A program made the position numbers and the translations under genes. A model generated the notes under the pieces. The model saw nothing but the letters and a program-made list of their open reading frames with translations, did no database searches and was not told where the DNA came from. A stretch of 41,233 nt of DNA from Leptospiraceae bacterium (GTDB lineage Bacteria > Spirochaetota > Leptospiria > Leptospirales > Leptospiraceae), in contig JAKRSH010000012.1 in assembly GCA_022402465.1 (NCBI GenBank), forward strand, positions 1-41,233. Direction: 5' to 3'. This document shows positions 35,593-41,233 of this stretch, one piece after another; position 1 is the stretch's first letter; every line of letters starts with the position of its first letter.

Positions 35593-36410
35593 TATAGATA
35601 GCCAGATGACTGGGCGTAGGTATAGAGAAAAAAGGAAAAATAAACCAGCACTTCCATTACCTGATTCACCGCACCCAAGGTATCGCCCGTATAACCTTTG
35701 ATTTGTGACTTTAAAAAGAAATGCGAAAGAAAAAGTAGAAGAATAAATATTGCGATCAATGTAAACCAAAGAAATGGTTCTTTTCCTAAAGTTAGACTGA
35801 CAAGCATCCAGCCAATACAAACAGTTGTCAATGCTTTCCATTTAGTAACTTGACTAGGCATAGGCTTATCTATTCCAGTTTGTCCCATGTATTTGAGAGT
35901 AAAGGATAAGGGAACAATTATGGTTCTAGAAAGTATGCTACCTATTAGAATAGCTTTCCAGCCAAATTCTTTATCATAGCTAGAGAGAATCAAATATTTG
36001 AAACCAATCAAAAAGATAAGTCCTAGGGTTCCATATGTTCCTAGTCTTGAATCTTTCATGATTTCTAATTTTCTTTCAAGGGTCCAACCACCACCTAAGC
36101 CGTCACAGGTATCAGCAAAACCATCCTCATGAAAAGCACCCGTTAATAAAATGGAAAATCCAAGAATAAACCAAACAGCCAACCAATTCCCAAAAAAGGA
36201 AAAACTAAAATAATAGATAGAAGAGAGAATTAGGCCAATAATTAAGCCCACTAAGGGGAAATAGTGTTGGCAGGTGGAAAGCAATGCAGGGTGGTAGTGG
36301 TGGGGTAGCTTGGGTAGTCTTGTAAGAAACATCAAACACTGGGCAAATCTTCCATATTCATTTCCAAGGAAGTGGGAATAGGGAAGATGAGATTCTTGCT
36401 CTTTATCCAA
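35592..36410 (-). CDS. cobS: Adenosylcobinamide-GDP ribazoletransferase (cobalamin synthase)
   Basis: A membrane enzyme of 272 residues that joins adenosylcobinamide-GDP and alpha-ribazole. The family's motif GAFHEDGFADTCDGLGGG near residue 93, KDSRLGTYGTLGL near 119 and GYTGDTLGAVNQ near 240 are intact. Several hydrophobic segments are visible. The only usable start is TTG at 36410, with TAGG about 9 bases upstream; it adds ~25 residues before the usual FLTRLP start region. It follows serA by 8 bases. No cobalamin riboswitch is evident upstream of the run. Confidence 0.93.
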   Translation of the reverse strand: MDKEQESHLPYSHFLGNEYGRFAQCLMFLTRLPKLPHHYHPALLSTCQHYFPLVGLIIGLILSSIYYFSFSFFGNWLAVWFILGFSILLTGAFHEDGFADTCDGLGGGWTLERKLEIMKDSRLGTYGTLGLIFLIGFKYLILSSYDKEFGWKAILIGSILSRTIIVPLSFTLKYMGQTGIDKPMPSQVTKWKALTTVCIGWMLVSLTLGKEPFLWFTLIAIFILLLFLSHFFLKSQIKGYTGDTLGAVNQVMEVLVYFSFFLYTYAQSSGYL

Positions 36411-36418
36411 GGAATAGC

Positions 36419-37645
36419 CTAGTATAAGATCCGAGTGCGAATGGAGAAGGGATGTTCTTTGATTCGATTCTTTAGTTCATCCCCCAAATTCTTATCAATT
36501 TCCATGGCAAGATAACCTATATTCATAGATGTGCTAAGGTGTTGGGTCAAAATATTGCCACCTAAGTCACTAACTATGCTATTGATATCTCTCAGAAAAC
36601 CAGATTGATTCTTGTGGATATTTAAGATTCTATGGTAGCCAGCTTTAATGGATCCAATTTCGATATTTGGGAAATTTACTGCAAAAGTAGTTGAACCATT
36701 ATTGATAAACTTAAGCAATTTGAGTGCGACTTCTGTCCCAATATTCCTTTGAGCTTCTTCCGTAGAACCACCGATATGCGATGTAAGGACTACGTTCTTA
36801 AGATTTTGCAGGGGTGAAGTGAAGGGTTCTTTATTGGATTTGGGTTCTTCAGGAAAAACATCAACAGCTGCACCCGCAAGATGACCAGACTTTAAGGCTT
36901 CTGCAAGATCATCAATTTGAACCACTTTTCCCCTGGAAGCATTGATAAGGTAAGAACCTTTCTTCATAAGTTGAATTTGTTTCTTAGTGAAAAGATTCAT
37001 TGTTTCTTCTGTTTCAGGAACATGGAAAGTTAAAAAATCTACCTCTTTCAACAAATCATTATAAGTTGGCATAGAGATCGCATTCCCCAAAGGAAGCTTG
37101 GTTTGAATATCATAAAACAATACTTTCATGCCCATAGCTTCTGCAAGTACACTTACTTGTGATCCAATGTGACCATAACCAACGATACCTAGAACTTTAC
37201 CTCGGATTTCATGAGATCCATCGGATTCTTTAGTCCATCTGCCTTCGTGGTTGTTTCGGATTTGGTCTCCAATTTTTCTAGCAAGGACAATAATTTCACC
37301 AATTACAAGTTCCGCAACGGATCTTGTATTCGAATAAGGTGCGTTAAAGACAGGTATTCCTTTCTTTTCGGCTGCTTCTGTATCAACTTGGTTGGTTCCT
37401 ATACAGAAACATCCAATGGAGAGAAGACGCTTTGCCTGGCTAATCACAGAAGCAGGAACATTAGTTTTGGAACGAATTCCAAGTATATGAACAAAAGGAA
37501 TTCTTTCTAAAAGCTCCTCTTCGGAAAGAGCTGATTTCTCTGAGGTAACATTGAATCCATCATTTTGGAACAACTGAAAAGCATCTTCATGGATGTTTTC
37601 TAAAAGAAGAACATTGATTTTTTTCTTAGGATAGGATACTTGCAT
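36419..37645 (-). CDS. serA: D-3-phosphoglycerate dehydrogenase with C-terminal ACT domain
   Basis: First enzyme of serine synthesis, about 408 residues (E. coli-like length). Substrate/NAD core: SIGCFCIGTNQVD, NAPYSNTRSVAELVI, Rossmann motif GIVGYGHIGSQ, catalytic Arg in NASRGKVV, DVFPEEP, and His in TSHIGGSTEEAQ. The C-terminus (HKNQSGFLRDINSIVSDLGGNI) is an ACT domain, implying serine feedback. ATG at 37645 is preferred; TTG at 37657 is possible. The run serA-cobS-cobC is unusual, though B12 and serine/one-carbon metabolism are related. It is divergent from the lipoprotein gene at 37748, with ~100 bases between. Confidence 0.94.
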   Translation of the reverse strand: MQVSYPKKKINVLLLENIHEDAFQLFQNDGFNVTSEKSALSEEELLERIPFVHILGIRSKTNVPASVISQAKRLLSIGCFCIGTNQVDTEAAEKKGIPVFNAPYSNTRSVAELVIGEIIVLARKIGDQIRNNHEGRWTKESDGSHEIRGKVLGIVGYGHIGSQVSVLAEAMGMKVLFYDIQTKLPLGNAISMPTYNDLLKEVDFLTFHVPETEETMNLFTKKQIQLMKKGSYLINASRGKVVQIDDLAEALKSGHLAGAAVDVFPEEPKSNKEPFTSPLQNLKNVVLTSHIGGSTEEAQRNIGTEVALKLLKFINNGSTTFAVNFPNIEIGSIKAGYHRILNIHKNQSGFLRDINSIVSDLGGNILTQHLSTSMNIGYLAMEIDKNLGDELKNRIKEHPFSIRTRILY

Positions 37646-37747
37646 TTCTAAGAACAAGCTTTTCCTAGAGAGTTTCCAAGAAAATGAAATTTTCTTCCCA
37701 ATTTCAAAAGATTCCTCAAGGTGGACTTTAGAAGTGGGGTATTTTTT

Positions 37748-38278
37748 TTGAATTCGAAATTTTTACAAATATTGGCTCTCGGTTTCTTTCTTTCTATCAA
37801 TTGTGGGAAGTCCCAAACCCTAGTCATAGTTCCTGAACCTGTTGTAGACCAAGTTTCTGCAATTTCTCCAGAGATTTGCTTGGATTCTTTTCTGTGGATT
37901 TTTCCATCCAATCCTTGCTTTTGGTTGAAAGCTGAAAAGGACAATACAAATGCGAAAACCAGGACAAGCTTGGTTTACAATCTAAGCAGTTTCGATGTAG
38001 AATTTCCGCTAGGACTTTCCCTGGAAATTGATGGAACCTATTTCAATCTTTTGAAGTTAGGAACGGAGTATGGTTCGCAATTGCAACTTCTTTCTGATCT
38101 TCCCGAACCAGTTGCTCTAGCAATTTCTAAATCAAATAAGATAAGCATCAGCTATACTAACCGCAAAGAAACTAGAAACTACAATCTAAGTTCTGGGGAA
38201 GTCTCAGATCTTAAAAACTACCTAGCTAAATTGACTTCTTTGATCAAGGCTGAGCCCAAACTCAAAATTCAAAAGTAA
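37748..38278 (+). CDS. Predicted lipoprotein of unknown function
   Basis: About 176 residues. Start TTG at 37748 gives a compact lipoprotein signal: MNSKFLQILALGFFLSINC with lipobox SINC (lipid Cys19). A GTGGGG stretch about 9 bases upstream might act as ribosome binding site. A longer GTG start at 37721 would add residues ahead of the signal and is less likely. The mature protein has two Cys in the first third (EICLDSF, NPCFWLKAEKD) and then beta-rich stretches; no known domain is recognised. It stands alone, convergent with lysS. Confidence 0.65.
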   Translation: MNSKFLQILALGFFLSINCGKSQTLVIVPEPVVDQVSAISPEICLDSFLWIFPSNPCFWLKAEKDNTNAKTRTSLVYNLSSFDVEFPLGLSLEIDGTYFNLLKLGTEYGSQLQLLSDLPEPVALAISKSNKISISYTNRKETRNYNLSSGEVSDLKNYLAKLTSLIKAEPKLKIQK

Positions 38279-38311
38279 CAAGAGCACAAGATTCTTAGAT
38301 TGTCCTTTCTG

Positions 38312-38357
38312 AACTTTTCTGTAGTTTCAAAAATTTTTATTAATCTACAGAAAAGTT
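38312..38357. other. 13-bp inverted repeat between convergent genes
   Basis: AACTTTTCTGTAG (38312-38324) and CTACAGAAAAGTT (38345-38357) are exact reverse complements with a 20-nt AT-rich spacer. It lies 33 bases after the lipoprotein stop, in the 171-base gap before the lysS stop. It may act as a terminator for the plus strand (followed by GCCATTAAAAAAA, not a U-tract) or as a protein site; function is not clear. Confidence 0.5.
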
Positions 38358-38415
38358 GCCATTAAAAAAATCAAATATCTAAATTTAACTTTTCAGGGAA
38401 GATAAAACCTGAAGT

Positions 38416-38432
38416 GTAGGATTCAATCCTAC
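38416..38432 (-). terminator. Small hairpin downstream of lysS
   Basis: GTAGGATT and AATCCTAC, 8 bp with a single central base, so the real loop must open the inner pairs. It is 17 bases past the lysS stop on the minus strand, followed by ACTTCAGGTTTTATC. A weak terminator is possible. Confidence 0.3.
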
Positions 38433-38449
38433 GGCTTTGAGATATATTC

Positions 38450-39943
38450 TCACTCAGGTCTCATCAAAGGAAACAAGATTGTATCCCGTATTGAGTGGCT
38501 GTTTGTAAAAAGCATTACCAAGCGATCAATTCCAATGCCTAGACCGCCAGTTGGTGGCATTCCATATTCTAAGGCACGAACATAATCTTCGTCCATCATG
38601 AAGGCTTCATCATCTCCAGCTTCTCTTTGTTTGACTTGATCTTCGAAGCGTTCCTTTTGGTCAAAAGGATCATTTAACTCGCTAAATGCGTTACCAATTT
38701 CGCGACCTGCCACATAGGGTTCAAATCGTTCTACATAATTCGGATCGTCGTCTCTAGCCTTGGCTAAAGGAGATATTTCTTTTGGAAAATCTACTATGAA
38801 GATAGGCTGTATTAAATGAGGTTCAACCAGTTCGCTAAACACATCATCCGCTACCTTCCAAATAGTTGTCGCAGAACTTGAATCAACCTTAGCTTCTCTT
38901 GCCTTAGTTTTAGCTTCTTCAAGAGAGGAGATACTGGCAAAATCTATTCCAGAATATTCTTTGATAATACCAACATAGGATTGTCTTTTCCAAGGTGGTG
39001 AAATATCTATCATTTCTTTGCCATAAGCAAACTTCATTCCAAGTCCTATATTTTGAGCTACGGTTGTTATCATCTTTTCGGTTAGCTGAAGCATAGACTC
39101 CATATCACCATATGCCATATAGGCTTCCATCATGGTAAATTCAGGGTTATGCTTGGTGGAAATTCCTTCATTTCGAAAATTTCGATTGAGTTCAAAGACT
39201 CTGTCCATTCCGCCTACAATCAATCTTTTTAGATAAAGCTCGGGAGCTATTCTAAGAAATAAATCCATATCTAAAGTATTGTGGTGGGTAATGAAAGGTT
39301 TTGCAGCCGCACCACCTGCTATGACTTGCATCATAGGAGTTTCTACTTCCAGAAAGCCTTCCTTGACTAAAAAATTTCGAATCTCTTGGACAATTCTAGA
39401 TCGCATTTGAAAGGTTTTGCGAACATGGTCATTAACAACCAAATCTACATAGCGCATTCTATATCTTTGTTCAACATCAGAAAAAGCATCATAAACAACA
39501 CCGTCTTTCTCTTTAACAGAGGGAAGGGGACGTATGCATTTTGCAAGTAAAGTAACGCTCGTAAGATGAAGAGTGATCTCCCCTTTTTGGGTCTTAAACA
39601 AATATCCTTCAATTCCTATCTGATCACCAAGGTCTAAAGTTTTGAAAATTTTGTAATTCTCTTCACCCATATCATCACGAGCAGCATAAATTTGAATTAG
39701 CCCTTGGACATCTTTGAGGTGACCAAAAGAAGCCTTACCCATCACTCTTTTTGATTGCAATCTACCACCAAGTTTATAGGTTTTGCTTGGGCCTTCTGAG
39801 TCTTCCTGGAAGGAATCAATGAGGTCTTGGGATTTAGCAGAAGGAAAAAATCTAAGAGGATAAGGATTTACACCTTGGCTTTTTAGATCCTCGATCTTTT
39901 GGATTCTTTGTTTGATGAGCTCGTTTGTTTCTTTATCTTCCAT
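38450..39943 (-). CDS. lysS: Lysyl-tRNA synthetase, class II
   Basis: A 497-residue class II LysRS. An N-terminal OB-fold anticodon-binding domain ([21 protein letters not shown]) precedes the catalytic core with motif 1 region ([20 protein letters not shown]), [21 protein letters not shown], motif 2 [20 protein letters not shown] and motif 3 [13 protein letters not shown] near the C-terminus. It charges tRNA-Lys such as the one at 5329. It starts 3 bases after the upstream DUF218-like gene stop, so they are probably cotranscribed. Confidence 0.97.
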   Translation of the reverse strand: MEDKETNELIKQRIQKIEDLKSQGVNPYPLRFFPSAKSQDLIDSFQEDSEGPSKTYKLGGRLQSKRVMGKASFGHLKDVQGLIQIYAARDDMGEENYKIFKTLDLGDQIGIEGYLFKTQKGEITLHLTSVTLLAKCIRPLPSVKEKDGVVYDAFSDVEQRYRMRYVDLVVNDHVRKTFQMRSRIVQEIRNFLVKEGFLEVETPMMQVIAGGAAAKPFITHHNTLDMDLFLRIAPELYLKRLIVGGMDRVFELNRNFRNEGISTKHNPEFTMMEAYMAYGDMESMLQLTEKMITTVAQNIGLGMKFAYGKEMIDISPPWKRQSYVGIIKEYSGIDFASISSLEEAKTKAREAKVDSSSATTIWKVADDVFSELVEPHLIQPIFIVDFPKEISPLAKARDDDPNYVERFEPYVAGREIGNAFSELNDPFDQKERFEDQVKQREAGDDEAFMMDEDYVRALEYGMPPTGGLGIGIDRLVMLFTNSHSIRDTILFPLMRPE

Positions 39944-39946
39944 TCT

Positions 39947-40606
39947 TTATTGATAGCCTCGAATTTTGTAATATACATATAAAAATAATTCTTCAGAGAT
40001 TCTGCGGACACCTTGTTCTTTCATGAACCAGTTCCCTGTTTCCCATTCCGATTTGGCTGGGTAGACTGTCACTTCAATACCTATTGGAGCTAGGTTCTTT
40101 CTGTACGTGGAAAGAACTCGATTGGATTCATATTCATCGCAGAAGATGAGAAGTGATTTTATTTCATTATTTACAAGATTTTTAATTAAACTCTTGGAAA
40201 TAAAATATGTTGAATGTGGTTCAGACTCTTCCATTTTTAGAATCTTAATTTTGTCATCTGGAATTGCATAAGGCAAGAGATTCGATTTGATACTCTCAAG
40301 AGGATTGGTTGAATCTAGAATTCTTCTCTCAAGAGTCTTCTCCCAAGGAAGAATGATCCATATTTGGGAAAAAATTTCTTTCTTATACAGATTTCCAATA
40401 GACTTCCATTGCTTAGCAGTTGACTGATCGTTTATTTCTACAACCAGAACTTCTGCCTTCTTCCAAATTCCACTGTACCGCAAATAAATAGGTGCTGTGA
40501 GAATTCCAATAAGCAAAAGAAGAGTAGGTAGCAAAAACCCCCAAAAGAGCAATCGAATCTTACCGTAAAGATCTCCCACGGGCATGGATTTTACTGAGCC
40601 ATTCAT
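39947..40606 (-). CDS. Membrane-anchored DUF218/YdcF-like protein
   Basis: A 219-residue protein with one N-terminal membrane helix (residues ~19-40). The rest has the outline of the DUF218/YdcF family: a strand with VLVVEINDQ, PHSTYFISKSLIKNL near the middle, SLLIFCDEYESNRVLSTYRKNL, then VTVYPAKSEWETGNW and a final RISEELFLYVYYKIRGY, the usual El-YY-ig end. Family motifs are diverged, so this is a moderate call. DUF218 proteins such as SanA and ElyC act in cell-envelope maintenance. It lies upstream of lysS by 3 bases. Confidence 0.68.
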   Translation of the reverse strand: MNGSVKSMPVGDLYGKIRLLFWGFLLPTLLLLIGILTAPIYLRYSGIWKKAEVLVVEINDQSTAKQWKSIGNLYKKEIFSQIWIILPWEKTLERRILDSTNPLESIKSNLLPYAIPDDKIKILKMEESEPHSTYFISKSLIKNLVNNEIKSLLIFCDEYESNRVLSTYRKNLAPIGIEVTVYPAKSEWETGNWFMKEQGVRRISEELFLYVYYKIRGYQ

Positions 40607-40661
40607 CTAAGCAGTAGAGTTTTTAAAATGAGGCATCCTGACAACATAAAAACCAAAAAAC

Positions 40662-40689
40662 TTGACCCAGCAAGTCCACTTCCTAATCT
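40662..40689 (+). promoter_or_regulatory. Promoter for tRNA-Leu
   Basis: TTGACC (40662-40667) and TAATCT (40684-40689) with a 16-base spacer, ending 16 bases before the tRNA 5' end. The decamer CTTGACCCAG (40661-40670) is identical to the one at 5281-5290 upstream of the tRNA-Lys/Glu pair. Confidence 0.68.
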
Positions 40690-41216
40690 GGATTTACTTG
40701 TTCAAGCTCGGATGGTGGAATTGGTAGACACGCTACTTTGAGGTGGTAGTTCCGAAAGGTGTGGGGGTTCGAGTCCCCCTTCGAGCATATCTTATTACTT
40801 CTTCCCACAATATCACTAAGACTATCTAACTTATCTAATGTGAAGATACTCTTTACTTTATCTTTATTATCACTTACATAAGAGCTATTAACTGAAGGCT
40901 TCATTAGACTTGCACTCTTCTTAAGACTGAAGTGCTTGTTAACAGTATAGCCACTGCAAGTAATCACTTCACCTTCAGTGTAACTGCCTGTGAAGAAGAG
41001 TCTAGCTAAGTCTTTGTTATGCCTTAGATTACCTAAGAATGATAGCTCATCTAAATACACTTGAGACCATTTAGGTGACACATAATAGTAAGACCTGAAG
41101 GCTTGCTTAAGAATATTATTACGACCCTCTGCTATGTTACTACTAACACCTTCTTTAGTTACCCACCTTTCTCTACTCGGGACTTTATCTAAAAATTGTG
41201 TAAACCTAAGTAAATT
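40683..41216 (-). pseudogene. IS1595/ISXO2-type transposase remnant, truncated at the window edge
   Basis: The open frame on the minus strand reads from the right: FTQFLDKVPSRERW, then GVSSNIAEGRNNILKQAF, YYYVSPKWSQVYLDELSFLG, NLRHNKDLARLFF. The N..E..NN..K block and YYYVSPKWSQVYLDEL match the C-terminal end of ISXO2-like DDE transposases (usual form: HTNxIExFWSxLK, then YHHVSPKHLQRYLDEF). A TAA at 41217-41219 closes this frame, while the next frame opens with MGVRNKIYLG at the edge, so one shift separates them. After the transposase core comes unassigned coding-like sequence. The frame then runs antisense through tRNA-Leu, so the last ~35 codons are not a real tail. It is a decayed or edge-truncated mobile element. 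Confidence 0.55.
40706..40787 (+). tRNA. tRNA-Leu (anticodon GAG)
   Basis: An 82-nt type II tRNA. Acceptor GCTCGGA pairs with TTCGAGC (one G-U), discriminator A, no CCA encoded. The D-arm is TGGTGGAATTGGTAGACACG. Anticodon stem CTACT/GGTAG holds loop TTGAGGT, giving anticodon GAG. A variable arm follows, then T-arm GGGGG-TTCGAGT-CCCCC. Its 3' end directly abuts a decayed transposase fragment. Confidence 0.96.
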
Positions 41217-41233
41217 TTATTCCGTACTCCCAT

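Noticed and set aside
35593-35841. N-terminal extension of CobC upstream of GTG 35592
   Set aside because: It lies fully inside cobS in another frame and does not resemble any phosphatase N-terminus.
37646-37747. Cobalamin riboswitch upstream of the serA-cobS-cobC run
   Set aside because: The gap of about 100 bases is too short and I see no B12-box-like conserved block.
38407-38459. tRNA-like fold around the small hairpin after lysS
   Set aside because: The short outer pairs fall into lysS coding sequence and the T-loop-like part is out of register; no anticodon arm is present.
40683-40790. C-terminal part of the long minus-strand frame that crosses tRNA-Leu as protein coding
   Set aside because: It is antisense through a complete tRNA cloverleaf, so the last ~35 codons are a by-product of the tRNA sequence.

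Overview
The window is AT-rich, gene-dense bacterial DNA that looks like a spirochaete chromosome, most likely Leptospira or a close relative in the Leptospiraceae. This is an inference from the gene content and order: hisZ-purA, an acyltransferase-GpsA fusion, the wording of PurA, SpoIIE-type phosphatases, relaxed lipoboxes and many TTG/GTG starts. No rRNA or other formal marker is present. Most genes are housekeeping or central metabolism, packed in overlapping same-strand runs with short gaps. No gene-free stretch exceeds 300 bases, apart from the degenerate transposase region at the far right.

Layout, left to right. 1-840: a response regulator with a PAS domain whose frame breaks at the left edge, then a 32-nt palindrome and a strong hairpin. 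0.84-5.3 kb: acyltransferase-GpsA fusion (-), divergent from hisZ-purA (+). 5.3-5.5 kb: tRNA-Lys and tRNA-Glu behind one promoter. 5.6-11.4 kb: thiol peroxidase, a TIGR02757 protein, HMG-CoA lyase, a lone Dpp-type ATPase, an exported unknown, a metallo-beta-lactamase-fold hydrolase and an exported TPR protein. 11.5-16.3 kb: one overlapping plus-strand run, ccmA-ccmB-ccmC, receiver-SpoIIE phosphatase, purC-purS-purQ. 16.4-19.0 kb: glgC and a YkuI-like EAL protein.

19.1-34.7 kb is the most coherent part. A plus-strand run (sufC, sufD, Rieske ferredoxin, sufS, sufT, gamma-glutamyltransferase, glutamate-cysteine ligase, ATP-grasp glutathione synthetase) meets, 6 bases away, a minus-strand run (MAPEG, endonuclease I lipoprotein, NADPH-type disulfide reductase, TrhO, ABC-2 exporter pair, two BolA proteins, CGFS glutaredoxin, CPYC glutaredoxin). 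A glyoxalase II gene lies just upstream of the minus-strand run. Together these genes could cover Fe-S cluster building and delivery, and glutathione synthesis, use, reduction and turnover.

34.7-41.2 kb: a pentanucleotide tract in front of the glyoxalase II gene, a small coiled-coil gene, serA-cobS-cobC, a lipoprotein, lysS with a DUF218-like protein, and tRNA-Leu(GAG). Directly abutting this tRNA is a decayed IS1595/ISXO2-type transposase fragment that runs to the window edge. Both edges carry broken frames, which fits either contig ends or real decay. I found no CRISPR array, phage module or clearly novel defence system. The most unusual signals are the thiol/Fe-S superlocus, the split GshF-type glutathione pathway, the CTTTT tract, the identical tRNA promoter block, and the transposase remnant at the tRNA 3' end.
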